Shown here: in pieces, positions 16,593 to 26,047 of the stretch
Numbering within the stretch: the stretch's first letter is position 1
How the letters are laid out: each line of letters begins with the position of its first letter
Assembly (NCBI GenBank): GCA_021325235.1
Contig: JAJPHN010000032.1
Span: forward strand, 124,001 to 188,000
Source of the DNA: Terriglobia bacterium
GTDB lineage: Bacteria > Acidobacteriota > Terriglobia > Bryobacterales > Bryobacteraceae
Direction of reading: 5' to 3'
DNA: 64,000 nucleotides
Notes under the pieces: model-generated
What the model saw: the letters and a program-made list of their open reading frames with translations, nothing else
Told to the model about the DNA's origin: nothing
The model's database searches: none
Made by a program: the position numbers and the translations under genes

Positions 16593-19500
16593 ATGTGGAT
16601 CGTCCGAGTTGCTCTTTCGCGCCCGTACACGTTTATTGTGCTGGCGCTGCTGATCCTGCTGGCGGCCCCGATTGCCATTCTGCGTACGCCGACTGACATT
16701 TTCCCGAACATCGACATACCTGTCATTTCTTCGATCTGGGTTTACACCGGCCTGCATCCGGAAGAGTTCGAGGGCCGCATCACTTCGGTTTACGAGCGCG
16801 TATTGACGACCACAGTCAACGACATTGAGCATATTGAATCGACCACGCTCAACGGAACAGCGGTCGTGAAGATCTTCCTGCAGCCGTACGCAAACGTGAC
16901 GACCGGGATCGCGCAGACCACGGCCGTTTCGCAAACGATTCTGAAGCAGATGCCGGCCGGCATTACGCCGCCGATCATTTTGAGCTACAGCGCCTCGAGC
17001 GTGCCGATTCTGCAGCTGGCGTTATCCGGCAAAGGGCTGCAGGAGCAGGATCTGAACGACATGGCGCTCAACTTCTTGCGGACGCAGCTGGTGACCGTGC
17101 CGGGCGCGGTGATCCCGTATCCGTATGGCGGAAAAATGCGGCAGATCATGGTGGATCTGAATCCGGCCGAGTTGCAGGCCAAGGGATTATCGCCGTTCGA
17201 CGTGGTGACTGCAGTGGCGAATCAAAATCTGCTGCTGCCATCAGGTACCGCCAAAATTGGGCAGTTCGAATACGACGTCGACATGAATTACAGCCCGCAG
17301 AAGGTAGAGGAGATCGGCAATTTCCCAGTGAAGGTGATCGGCAACTCGACCGTGTACCTGCGCGATGTGGCGAATATCCGCCGCGGCTTCGCGCCGCAGA
17401 CGAACATCATCCGGCGCGACGGGCAGCGCGGCGTGCTGGTGAGCATTTTGAAGGCGGGCAGCGCGTCAACGCTCGATGTGGTGGAAGGCATCAAGAAGAT
17501 GCTGCCGCGAGTAGCCGCAACCTTGCCTCCTCAGCTGCAGATCAAACCGCTGGCGGACCAGTCAATTTTCGTGCGCGCCTCGATCAGCGGCGTGATTCGC
17601 GAGGCGGTGATTGCGGCGTGTCTGACCGGTTTGATGATTCTGCTGTTTCTGGGAAGCTGGCGCAGCACGCTGATCATTGCCGTTTCTATCCCGCTCTCGA
17701 TCTTGACGTCGATTCTGGTGCTGAGCGCGTTGCACGAGACGATCAACATCATGACGCTCGGCGGGCTGGCGCTGGCAGTCGGCATTCTGGTCGACGACGC
17801 CACAGTAACGATCGAGAACATCGAACGCTATCTCGAAGAAGGGCGCGAGCTGCACGACGCGATTCTGGAAGGCGCGGCGCAGATCGCCTTGCCCGCGCTG
17901 GTTTCTACGCTCTGTATCTGTATCGTCTTCATTCCGATGTTCTTCCTGAGCGGTGTAGCGAAGTATCTGTTCGTGCCGCTCGCCGAAGCAGTGGTGTTCG
18001 CCATGATCGCTTCGTATATCTTTTCGCGAACGCTGGTTCCCACGCTCGCGATGTACCTGCTGCGCAAGAAGGAGCATGGCAGGCCGACGCGCAATCCGCT
18101 GGTGCTCTTTCAGCGTGCCTTTGAGCGCGGATTCGAGCGACTGCGGTCGTCTTACGAGGCGATACTGACGGCTTTCGTTTATCGCAAGTTCATCTTGGTT
18201 CCCGCGTTCCTGGCGGTTTGTCTGGCGACGATGCTGCTGGTTCCGTTTCTCGGGCGCGACTTTTTCCCGACCAGCGATACCGGGCAATTTAAGCTCCATG
18301 TGAGGGCGAAAACGAGTACGCGTATCGAAGAGATGGCGCGGCTATCGGACCTTGTCGATAAAGAGATCCGACGCGAAATCCCGCCAAATGAGCTCGAGAC
18401 GATGATCGACAATATCGGCCTGCCGTACAGCCAGATCAATCTCTCCTACAGCAACTCCGGCCAGCTGGGCACGGCCGATGGCGACATCCTGGTGAGTCTG
18501 AAAGAAAAGCACAAGCCCACGGCCGACTATGTCCGGGAGCTGCGAACGAATCTGCCGCGGTTATTTCCGGGCGTCACGTTTTATTTCCTGCCGGCCGACA
18601 TTGTCACGCAGATCCTGAACTTCGGCATGCCGGCTCCGCTCGACCTGCAGGTCACAGGCAATAACGTGGAAGCGAGCCGCGCTTATGCGAACCGCCTGCT
18701 GCCGCAGCTCCAGAAAATTCCAGGCGCGGTAGACCTGCATGTACACCAGGTATTCGATCAGCCCAAACTGCACATCGACGTGGATCGAACCAAGGCTGCA
18801 GAAAGCGGCTACACGCAGAACGATCTGGCGCGCAGTCTGCTGACCTCGCTTAGCGGCAGTTTCCAGACGCAGCCGACTTTCTGGCTCGATCCGAAGAATG
18901 GCGTGAGCTACAACCTGGTCACGCAGACTCCGCAATACGCCATTCAGAGTCTGCAGGACCTGAAAAACATTCCGGTCAGCTCAAGTGCTCAGAAGCAGCC
19001 GGAGATTTTGAGCGATGTGGCCGATATCAGCCGGGCCGATGAGCTTGGCGTAGTGACGCACTACAACATTCGCCGGACAGTGGATATCTACGGTTCGGTG
19101 CAGGATCGCGATCTGGGCGCGGTAGGAACGGCGATCAATAAAGTAATTGCAAGTAACCGGAAGTATCTGCCGCGCGGCACGGAAGTGATGCTGCGGGGAC
19201 AGTTCGAGACGATGCACGATTCGTACTTCGGGCTGCTGGCTGGACTGGCGGGCGCGATCGTGCTGGTTTACCTGCTGATCGTAGTGAATTTTCAGTCGTG
19301 GCTCGATCCGTTCATCATCATCACCGCGCTGCCCGCCGCGCTTGGGGGCATCATCGTGTTCCTCTTCCTGACGCATACGACGATCAGCGTGCCGGCGCTG
19401 ATGGGCGCGATTATGTGTATGGGCGTCGCGACGGCTAACAGCATTCTGGTGGTCAGCTTCGCGAAAGACGAGCTGGCGCGGCACGGCAACTCGCGAGAAG

Positions 19501-19769
19501 CGGCGCTGCAGGCGGGCTCGACGCGATTCCGGCCCGTTCTGATGACCGCGCTGGCCATGATCATCGGCATGGTGCCGATGGCACTGGGTCTGGGCGAAGG
19601 CGGCGAGCAAAACGCGCCGCTGGGCCGCGCCGTGATTGGCGGCTTGCTGTGCGCGACCGTGGCCACGTTGTTCTTCGTTCCCTCGGTGTTCAGCCTGCTG
19701 CATCGAAATCGGAAACCGGACGAAGGGCACGCCGTGCGCGAAGGAAGCGAGACAAGGGTTCATGCGTAG
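16593..19769 (+). CDS. RND efflux pump inner-membrane subunit (HAE1/AcrB-like)
   Basis: A 1058-residue RND permease of normal length, with 12 predicted membrane helices and two large periplasmic loops (about 35-330 and 555-865). TM4 holds the conserved Asp pair (AVGILVDDATVTIENIER), which carries protons in the family. The TM10 segment reads GVATANSILVVSFA, where AcrB has a Lys, so that part of the relay differs. It is the first gene of a pump-adaptor-outer-membrane-factor operon divergent from a TetR regulator. The gene order and lipoprotein-type outer factor suggest export of organic compounds, not metals. The substrate is unknown. Confidence 0.92.
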   Translation: MWIVRVALSRPYTFIVLALLILLAAPIAILRTPTDIFPNIDIPVISSIWVYTGLHPEEFEGRITSVYERVLTTTVNDIEHIESTTLNGTAVVKIFLQPYANVTTGIAQTTAVSQTILKQMPAGITPPIILSYSASSVPILQLALSGKGLQEQDLNDMALNFLRTQLVTVPGAVIPYPYGGKMRQIMVDLNPAELQAKGLSPFDVVTAVANQNLLLPSGTAKIGQFEYDVDMNYSPQKVEEIGNFPVKVIGNSTVYLRDVANIRRGFAPQTNIIRRDGQRGVLVSILKAGSASTLDVVEGIKKMLPRVAATLPPQLQIKPLADQSIFVRASISGVIREAVIAACLTGLMILLFLGSWRSTLIIAVSIPLSILTSILVLSALHETINIMTLGGLALAVGILVDDATVTIENIERYLEEGRELHDAILEGAAQIALPALVSTLCICIVFIPMFFLSGVAKYLFVPLAEAVVFAMIASYIFSRTLVPTLAMYLLRKKEHGRPTRNPLVLFQRAFERGFERLRSSYEAILTAFVYRKFILVPAFLAVCLATMLLVPFLGRDFFPTSDTGQFKLHVRAKTSTRIEEMARLSDLVDKEIRREIPPNELETMIDNIGLPYSQINLSYSNSGQLGTADGDILVSLKEKHKPTADYVRELRTNLPRLFPGVTFYFLPADIVTQILNFGMPAPLDLQVTGNNVEASRAYANRLLPQLQKIPGAVDLHVHQVFDQPKLHIDVDRTKAAESGYTQNDLARSLLTSLSGSFQTQPTFWLDPKNGVSYNLVTQTPQYAIQSLQDLKNIPVSSSAQKQPEILSDVADISRADELGVVTHYNIRRTVDIYGSVQDRDLGAVGTAINKVIASNRKYLPRGTEVMLRGQFETMHDSYFGLLAGLAGAIVLVYLLIVVNFQSWLDPFIIITALPAALGGIIVFLFLTHTTISVPALMGAIMCMGVATANSILVVSFAKDELARHGNSREAALQAGSTRFRPVLMTALAMIIGMVPMALGLGEGGEQNAPLGRAVIGGLLCATVATLFFVPSVFSLLHRNRKPDEGHAVREGSETRVHA

Positions 19770-19785
19770 AGACTGGGGGGAGACG

Positions 19786-20997
19786 ATGGTCGCTGAGGAA
19801 GAAGAGACAAAAGCGCAGCCGCCGTTGCGCGAGGATCGCGCAACGAAGACGGGCGGAAATGCGCTGCGAGTGGTAGCGATACTGGCAGTGGCCGGCGCGC
19901 TGGTGATCGGATACCTGATCTGGGCGGGCATTACGGCGCGCGCGAAAGCGAATCAGGCGCTCGAGCGGCAGACGCTCGACAATGCGATCGAGACGGTGGC
20001 GGTGGTGAAACCGCAACCGAGCGAAGGCGCCGAAGAAGTGGTGCTGCCCGGCAACATGCAGGCGTTTATCGACACACCGATCTGGGCGCGGGCGAGCGGC
20101 TACCTCAAGGTCTGGCACGTGGACATCGGCGCGCGTGTGAAGCGCGGTGAACTGCTGGCGGAAATCGAATCGCCGGAAGTGGATCAGCAGCTGGCGCAGG
20201 CCAAAGCGACACTGGCCGTGGCCAGTGCGAATTTGAAGCTGGCGCAGGTGACAGCGGAACGCTACAACAACCTGTTCAAGACCGATTCGGTCTCGAAACA
20301 GGACGTGGATAATGCGGTGCAGGATGCGGCCGCTAAAACCGCGTCAGTGAACGCGGATCAGGCAAATGTGGCCAGGCTGGAGCAGATGGTGAGTTACGAG
20401 AAGGTTTTTGCTCCGTTTGACGGCGTGATCACGGCGCGTAATGTGGATGTGGGCGCGCTGGTGGATGCGGACGCGAATGCGCCGGGCAAGGAGCTGTTCC
20501 ACCTGGCGTCGAACGCGACCCTGCGCGTCTATGTAAGCGTGCCGGAGGTTTATTCACGGGCTGCGAAACCGGGCGTGAGCGCGTTTCTGACATTGACTGA
20601 GTATCCGGGCCGGCGTTTTCACGGAACCATCGTGCGCAACGCCAATGCCATCGACACGAGCTCGCGCACGCTGCTGGTAGAAGTGGATGTAAAGAATCCG
20701 ACGGGCGAATTGCTGCCGGGATCTTACGCTTCGGTTCACCTGAAACTGCCGGAGAAGGTACAGGCGCTGACGGTGCCCGCGAATGCACTGCTGTTTCGCT
20801 CGGCGGGCCTGCAGGTGGCCACTGTTTCGAACGGCACGGTGAAGCTGGTGCCGGTGGTGCTCGGACATGATTACGGCGATACGGTCGAGATTCTGTCGGG
20901 CGTGCGGAAGGATGATGCGGTGGTGGTGAATCCGAGCGATTCGATTGTATCGGGAGAGAAGGTGCGCGTCCGAAATTCGAGCGCGGGAAATGAGTGA
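19786..20997 (+). CDS. RND efflux periplasmic adaptor (membrane fusion protein)
   Basis: A 403-residue adaptor. ATG 19786 directly follows GGGGGGAG; ATG 19762 overlapping the pump stop is an alternative and adds 8 residues. A single membrane anchor (about 27-47, VVAILAVAGALVIGYLIWAG) is followed by lipoyl-type halves (GYLKVWHVDIGARVKRGELLAEI and VFAPFDGVITARNVDVGALV), an alpha-hairpin of about 60 residues and a beta-barrel (LRVYVSVPE...). It bridges the RND pump and the outer-membrane factor. Genes on both sides overlap or nearly overlap, so the three are one transcription unit. Confidence 0.9.
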   Translation: MVAEEEETKAQPPLREDRATKTGGNALRVVAILAVAGALVIGYLIWAGITARAKANQALERQTLDNAIETVAVVKPQPSEGAEEVVLPGNMQAFIDTPIWARASGYLKVWHVDIGARVKRGELLAEIESPEVDQQLAQAKATLAVASANLKLAQVTAERYNNLFKTDSVSKQDVDNAVQDAAAKTASVNADQANVARLEQMVSYEKVFAPFDGVITARNVDVGALVDADANAPGKELFHLASNATLRVYVSVPEVYSRAAKPGVSAFLTLTEYPGRRFHGTIVRNANAIDTSSRTLLVEVDVKNPTGELLPGSYASVHLKLPEKVQALTVPANALLFRSAGLQVATVSNGTVKLVPVVLGHDYGDTVEILSGVRKDDAVVVNPSDSIVSGEKVRVRNSSAGNE

Positions 20998-22463
20998 TGA
21001 GGGAGTTGAGTTTGCAGAAACGCCGGACGGCCGCGCTGGCCACGGCCGTTGGTTTGTTGTTGGTATCGGCCGGTTGCATGGTCGGGCCGAAGTACACGAA
21101 ACCGGCCGCACCGGCTGCTCCGAGTTATAGCGAGCAGCCGCCGGCCAGCTTTGGCGAGGCGCAGGGCTGGAAGACGGCTCAGCCGAGCGACGGAACCATT
21201 CGTGAAAAGTGGTGGGAGACCTTTGGCGATGCGGATCTGAATGCGTTGGAAGAACAGGTGATCGCGGCCAACCAGACTTTGAAGTCGGCCGAGGCCAATT
21301 ACCGCCAGGCGCAGGCACAAATTCAATTCAATCGCTCCAATCTGTATCCGACCATTACGGCGGGTGCGCTTATCACTCATAATCGCGTCTCGGGGAACGC
21401 GCCGACGGGTCTCCAGGGCTCTCAGTACGGCAACTTCGAACTGCCGGTCAGCGCTTCCTGGGAGCCCGACCTGTGGGGACGAATCCGGCGCAGCATTACG
21501 GCGGCGAAAGAGCAGACCCAGGCGGCTGCGGCCGATCTGGAGAACGCGCGGCTGATTCTCGAGGCCGAACTGGCTTCCGACTATTTTGAGGCTCGCAGTC
21601 TGGATGCGGAAAAGAAGCTGCTGGATGACACGGTGGTCGCGTATCAGAAAGCCCTGGCTTTGACCCAGAACCGCTATACCGGCGGCGTGGCATCGAAGGT
21701 GGAAGTCGAACAGGCTGCGACGCAACTGCAGCAGACCCAGGCGCAGGATATCGACCTGGGTGTGGCGCGCGCGCAGCTCGAGCACGCCATGGCGGTCTTA
21801 ACCGGGAGAGTGCCGGAAGGCTTTCATCTGGCCAATGAGCCTCTCACCCAGACTCCGCCGGCGGTTCCGATCGGCATTCCGTCGCAGCTGCTGGAACGCA
21901 GACCGGACATTGCGGCTGCTGAACGGCGGCTGGCAGCGAGTAATGAGCAGATTGGTATTGCGCGGGCGGCCTATTATCCCGACCTGGTGATCAGCGCGAC
22001 CGGGGGTTTGCAGGCCGGCAGTATCGTGAATTGGTTTACCTGGCCGAGCCGTTTCTGGGCCGCGGGACCACAGCTTTCGCAGACGATCTGGGACGCGGGG
22101 CGGCGACGTGCCCAGGTGATCGGCGCGGAAGCGGCCTACGATGCCGAAATCGCGACCTACCGGCAGACAACGCTGACGGCGTTCCAGGAAGTGGAGGATG
22201 ATCTTTCCACGCTGCGCATTCTCGAAGAGGAATCGGCCAAGCAGCATGAAGCGACGGCATCGGCGGAAAACTCGCTGCAGCTTTCGCTCAATCGCTACAA
22301 AGGCGGCCTGGTGACCTACCTCGAAGTAATCACGGCGCAGAGCATTGCACTTGCCAATGAGCGGACCGACGTCGACCTGTTACGCCGCAGAATGGCGGCG
22401 AGTGTCGATCTCGTGCGCGCGCTGGGTGGCGGCTGGAATGCGAGCAAGCTGCCGAACGTCTAA
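20997..22463 (+). CDS. NodT-family outer-membrane efflux lipoprotein
   Basis: A 488-residue outer-membrane factor starting at ATG 20997, which overlaps the adaptor's TGA; GTG 20994 is one codon earlier. A lipobox (LLLVSAGC, Cys at about 27) marks a lipoprotein. GPKYTKP follows, as in OprM/NodT proteins. Two OEP repeats (about 65-260 and 285-480) with the EKWWETFGD and ERRPDIAAAERRLAA signatures build the trimeric channel. It completes the tripartite pump. Its stop overlaps that of the convergent 75-residue gene by about 4 bp. Confidence 0.9.
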   Translation: MRELSLQKRRTAALATAVGLLLVSAGCMVGPKYTKPAAPAAPSYSEQPPASFGEAQGWKTAQPSDGTIREKWWETFGDADLNALEEQVIAANQTLKSAEANYRQAQAQIQFNRSNLYPTITAGALITHNRVSGNAPTGLQGSQYGNFELPVSASWEPDLWGRIRRSITAAKEQTQAAAADLENARLILEAELASDYFEARSLDAEKKLLDDTVVAYQKALALTQNRYTGGVASKVEVEQAATQLQQTQAQDIDLGVARAQLEHAMAVLTGRVPEGFHLANEPLTQTPPAVPIGIPSQLLERRPDIAAAERRLAASNEQIGIARAAYYPDLVISATGGLQAGSIVNWFTWPSRFWAAGPQLSQTIWDAGRRRAQVIGAEAAYDAEIATYRQTTLTAFQEVEDDLSTLRILEEESAKQHEATASAENSLQLSLNRYKGGLVTYLEVITAQSIALANERTDVDLLRRRMAASVDLVRALGGGWNASKLPNV

Positions 22464-22687
22464 GCTATCAGGCTTAGCGTGCTCTTCTGCATCTCGTCGC
22501 CTATTTTGATGAGATCGAGACCAGCTCCGAACTGATTCTTTGCAGAGAGGAGCGAAACGGCTTCTGTCGACAAATCGACTGTATCCGAGGAGCTCGGGAA
22601 TCCGGCGCGGGTGATAGCGGCCGCGCTGCGTTCGAATTGCACCTGGGCTTGCCCGATCGTCTGAATACCGGCGGAGTAAATGTTCAT
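22460..22687 (-). CDS. Mini protein resembling flagellar rod/hook termini
   Basis: Only 75 residues. The N-terminal third (IYSAGIQTIGQAQVQFERSA) resembles the N-terminal helix of rod/hook proteins, and the C-terminal part (DLSTEAVSLLSAKNQFGAGL then IKIGDEM) matches the heptad pattern of the C-terminal helix (DL..E.V.L..A...F.A.L..I...DEM). The central domain of true rod proteins is absent, so it is a minimal two-helix form. It starts 3 bp after the secreted protein at 22691-23425, indicating cotranscription. No other flagellar gene is in the window. Function unknown. Confidence 0.6.
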   Translation of the reverse strand: MNIYSAGIQTIGQAQVQFERSAAAITRAGFPSSSDTVDLSTEAVSLLSAKNQFGAGLDLIKIGDEMQKSTLSLIA

Positions 22688-22690
22688 GTT

Positions 22691-23425
22691 CTACTTTGCT
22701 ACTGTTGCGCGAACTGCAAGCACAATGGGCTTTTCCGTGCCGGCTTCCGCTAACACGGCGGTTTGATTCGGGACCACATCGATGTTGGCGATGAAATCGG
22801 CATCGGCGTGCGGCGCGGGGGGAGTGGCGTCTCCACTTGCGGGCGGCTTCACAATCCAACAGCGGACGCCATCGAGGCTGATGCGAGCCGGTTTGGAGTC
22901 GGTCGACGCTATGGCCGACTGAACTCGTACGCGAGTGAGCGCCGGGCCGGGAGCCGCTTTCGTATCGGTCAGCGCGACTTCACCTGTCTGACCTTCGCGA
23001 AGCCGCAGTACCTGGCTATCGGCAAGCTTGAGCTGTTGCGAGTTCGTCAGGCCGCTGAGACCCGGGTCGATGCTTTTCAGCTCGTCGGGAAGAGGCTTGC
23101 CGGTGGTGGCCAGAAGATAAACCGTTACTTGAATATCAGCCGGCGCCGCCGGTGCGACGTCGAGCTGCGTTCCGGCATCTTCCACTTGTTTAACAAACGA
23201 CTGTGGGCCGCTGATTTTTAAAACTTTCAGCTCGCGATTGGCTTCCATCACGTATGACTGGTTGGAGAACAGGCTGCGGAGCTGTTCGGGGTCCAGATAC
23301 TTCAGCTCAATCGTTTTCGTCACCCAGGCGTTGGAATCCTGCTGCCCCGTCGGGGGCGCCTGTTGCTGGGCCTGCACGGCGGGCAGAAGTATAAAAAGGG
23401 CGGCAGAAATGAGTAGCGCGCGCAT
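22691..23425 (-). CDS. Secreted protein with secretin-N-like domain
   Basis: A 244-residue protein with a signal peptide (MRALLISAALFILLPAVQAQ). A short domain (about 33-95) with WVTKTIELKYLDPEQLRSLF and LKVLKISGPQSFVKQVEDAG resembles the N1-type ring-building domain of secretins, a beta-alpha-beta fold. The remaining beta-rich 140 residues were not recognised. There is no secretin pore domain, so this is not a channel by itself. It is cotranscribed with the mini rod-like protein (3-bp gap). The domain reading is by eye and tentative. Confidence 0.6.
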   Translation of the reverse strand: MRALLISAALFILLPAVQAQQQAPPTGQQDSNAWVTKTIELKYLDPEQLRSLFSNQSYVMEANRELKVLKISGPQSFVKQVEDAGTQLDVAPAAPADIQVTVYLLATTGKPLPDELKSIDPGLSGLTNSQQLKLADSQVLRLREGQTGEVALTDTKAAPGPALTRVRVQSAIASTDSKPARISLDGVRCWIVKPPASGDATPPAPHADADFIANIDVVPNQTAVLAEAGTEKPIVLAVRATVAK

Positions 23426-23483
23426 TCCGATAAAAGTGTCTGTATGAGACGTATCGGCAGCGGGCCAAAAATCTTGAGGAAAG

Positions 23484-24371
23484 TCAGGACTTTTCGGCTT
23501 CGAGTGCCTTGCGCGCGGCGTCCAGCTCTTTGCGCTTCTGGCCGGTGACTTTCGGATAGGCTAGCCCAAGCTCATCGAGCGTATCCACAATGGCGGCCGC
23601 CACCACCAACTGCGTAAACCACTTGTGATCGGCCGGGACGATGTACCAGGGTGCGTCCGGAGTGGCGGTATGTCGGATCGCCTGCTCGTAGGCGTCGCAA
23701 TACTCGGGCCAGAAACGGCGTTCCTCGACATCGCTTTCGGAAAACTTCCAGTTCTTGCTGGGCGTGTCGAGCCGGGCGAGGAAGCGCTTCTTCTGTTCCT
23801 CGAGCGAGAGGTTCAGGAAGAATTTGCGGATGGCGGTGCCGTTGCGGGCGAGATAACGCTCGTAGGCGCAGATATCTTCGAAGCGATGCTTCCAGATCTT
23901 CTTGTCGTTGGCGAGCGGCTTGGGAAGCTTCTCGTTCGCAAGCACGGCCGGATGCACCCGAACCACGAGCACTTCCTCGTAATAAGAGCGGTTGAAAATG
24001 CCGATGCGCCCGCGCTCAGGCAGACGAACGTTGCTGCGCCACAGGAAATCGTGGCGGAGCTCTTCATCAGAAGGCTGCTTGAACGAAAAGACCTCGCAGC
24101 CGGTCGGGTTCACGCCGGACATGACGTGCTTGATGAGACTGTCTTTGCCTCCGGCGTCCATGCCTTGCAGAATCAGCAGCACGGCCCATTCTTCCTGGGC
24201 ATGCAGCTTCTCCTGGCCGTCGCGCAGGCGTTCGAGTCCCTGCTGAAGCAAATCTTTCGCTTCATCTTCCGAAGCGATCGATCCGGTGTCGGCGGGGTCG
24301 AAATCTTTCAGGCGGAACTTTTTTCCGTTGTCGATGCGATAACGCGCGGCGAGTTTCTGAATTTTCGACAT
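23484..24371 (-). CDS. ppk2: PPK2-family polyphosphate:nucleotide phosphotransferase
   Basis: A 295-residue kinase. The Walker A motif lies at about residues 70-78 (GMDAGGKDS), and the Walker B-like segment (GIFNRSYYEEVLVVRVHP) at about 124-141. The lid (RIDNGKKFRLKDFDPADTG at the N-terminus and CAYERYLARNGT later) fits the single-domain PPK2 class that transfers phosphate from polyphosphate to AMP or ADP. The length fits one PPK2 domain. It stands alone here, and no ppk1 or ppx lies nearby. The nucleotide preference cannot be read from the sequence. Confidence 0.9.
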   Translation of the reverse strand: MSKIQKLAARYRIDNGKKFRLKDFDPADTGSIASEDEAKDLLQQGLERLRDGQEKLHAQEEWAVLLILQGMDAGGKDSLIKHVMSGVNPTGCEVFSFKQPSDEELRHDFLWRSNVRLPERGRIGIFNRSYYEEVLVVRVHPAVLANEKLPKPLANDKKIWKHRFEDICAYERYLARNGTAIRKFFLNLSLEEQKKRFLARLDTPSKNWKFSESDVEERRFWPEYCDAYEQAIRHTATPDAPWYIVPADHKWFTQLVVAAAIVDTLDELGLAYPKVTGQKRKELDAARKALEAEKS

Positions 24372-24397
24372 GAACAGACCATGGTAGCGACGACAAC

Positions 24398-25990
24398 TCA
24401 GAGACCGAGCTCGCGCCGGATTCGAGCAATTTCGTCTCCAGCGATTGGCTTGAGATGAATCGACTCGTGACCGTTTTCCTTCAGGTCGAGTTTCACGGCG
24501 TCCGAGCGGAGTGCATCCAGGAAGGCCGGATTGTCCCAGAGCGCGGCATCGTTTTCTTCCGCGGCAAAGGCGAAGTAGTGGCCGGGGCGCAGTTTGCCGC
24601 AGATGAAGTGATGGAACTGGTCGATATCGGGTGAAATCGTTTTCTCGGAATTCCAGTCGCCGTCCGGGGCCACAACGAAGACATGTGGAACGACGGCGGG
24701 CTGATCGGCGGATAATTCCACATCGCCGTTGATTTCGGCCACTTTCGGGCTGTAGGTGAGCAGGATGTCGAGGTTTGAGCCGTCGGCCACATCGATTATG
24801 GGCGACGTGAGCTCCTGCCCATTGAGCCGGACGGACTTCAGGTAGCCGCCGGCGTTGTTGAAATGCGGGCGGTATCTGCCGGGCGGGACGTTCTCAAAGA
24901 CATAGGTCCCATCTCGGGGTGGAAATGCGGAGAGATCGTTCGAGTTCTCGTCGGGCGCCAACAGGAATGCCGCGCCTTGCGTGAGCGGCTGGTCCTGGCC
25001 CTCCAGCACAACGCGTATACGAACGCGTGCGAGCCTGCCCGGATGGAGATCGATATTCGAGACGTCGGCATCGGTTAGCGAAACAGACGCGGAGGCAATT
25101 TCATAGATTCTGTTCGAATCGTTCACATTGAGCGAGAGACGATGCTCGCCGGGAGGCAGGTCAATGCGGAACGAACCATCCGGGGAGACATCCGCCACGA
25201 GCGGAATCCCAACTTCTTCGCGCTCCACGGTGAGGTCGTAATGACCCAGACTGGCCGGCGGAACGTCGATCTTACCCGTTACGGTCAGCAGGCGCCCGCG
25301 CTGCAGTTGAAGGTCAATGCCCTCGACTTGCTGTGTGGTTGCCACCCGGACTGGTTGGGCGTCGCGACGTGAGAGAGCGGACGGGTAAAACGTTGTCAAC
25401 TCTCGTACTCGCGTTATGTGGCCGCTGGCATCGACCAGAGTCAGATGGTCCGGCTCCTCCCAACCGGAACTAGTGGCGCTGATGTAATAGGAACCGGGCG
25501 TAACACCCGAAAAGCTGTATTGGCCGCGGCTATCGGTGGTCGCCTGGTCGATCGGGCGATGTCCATTGTTCCAGCGGCGGCGGTCGACAGGCCAGAGCAG
25601 GACGGCATAGCCCGGCGCCGGATCGCCATCGGGATCGAGGATATGCCCGCTGATGGTGCCACAGCGTTCGAGCTTCAGTTGAAGACCGGTGATCTCGTCT
25701 CCGTCCCGCACGGTGAAGAAGCTTTCCTCGCGGCCCGCAAAAAAGCCGGTTTTTGAAGGACTGAGGTAATAATGGCCGGGTTTCAGGTCGGCAAAGCGGA
25801 ACCGGCCGGCGCTGTCGCTCTGAGCTTCGAGCTGCAGCCCGGCGTCACGCTCTTCGAGCAGTACGCTGGCCTTGGGAACAGGCGCTCCCGTGACAGCTTC
25901 GACAACTCGGCCTTCGATCGACGCGAGTTTCGGGCCCGATTGCGCGGCGAGAGCTGGTGCGAGCAGGACGATAGCCAGCCATTTGCGCAC
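24398..25990 (-). CDS. Secreted protein with carboxypeptidase-regulatory-like (Ig-like) domains
   Basis: A 530-residue protein with a signal peptide (MRKWLAIVLLAPALAAQ). Three or four beta-sandwich modules follow. The first (about 22-110, IEGRVVEAVTGAPVPKASV ... GRFRFADLKPGHYYLSPSK) and the second (about 110-200, ISGHILDPDGDPAPGYAVLL) are typical carboxypeptidase-regulatory-like folds. Two weaker beta modules follow, with YVFENVPPGRYRPHF near 365. No enzymatic motif is present. Such proteins are numerous in Acidobacteriota and their role is unknown. It lies between ppk2 and the photolyase on the same strand, with gaps of 26 and 57 bp. Confidence 0.8.
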   Translation of the reverse strand: MRKWLAIVLLAPALAAQSGPKLASIEGRVVEAVTGAPVPKASVLLEERDAGLQLEAQSDSAGRFRFADLKPGHYYLSPSKTGFFAGREESFFTVRDGDEITGLQLKLERCGTISGHILDPDGDPAPGYAVLLWPVDRRRWNNGHRPIDQATTDSRGQYSFSGVTPGSYYISATSSGWEEPDHLTLVDASGHITRVRELTTFYPSALSRRDAQPVRVATTQQVEGIDLQLQRGRLLTVTGKIDVPPASLGHYDLTVEREEVGIPLVADVSPDGSFRIDLPPGEHRLSLNVNDSNRIYEIASASVSLTDADVSNIDLHPGRLARVRIRVVLEGQDQPLTQGAAFLLAPDENSNDLSAFPPRDGTYVFENVPPGRYRPHFNNAGGYLKSVRLNGQELTSPIIDVADGSNLDILLTYSPKVAEINGDVELSADQPAVVPHVFVVAPDGDWNSEKTISPDIDQFHHFICGKLRPGHYFAFAAEENDAALWDNPAFLDALRSDAVKLDLKENGHESIHLKPIAGDEIARIRRELGL

Positions 25991-26047
25991 AAGTGCACCC
26001 CCGGAATATGTGTACGCGGCGGCCAGTCCTGCGGTTGCAGAAACAGG

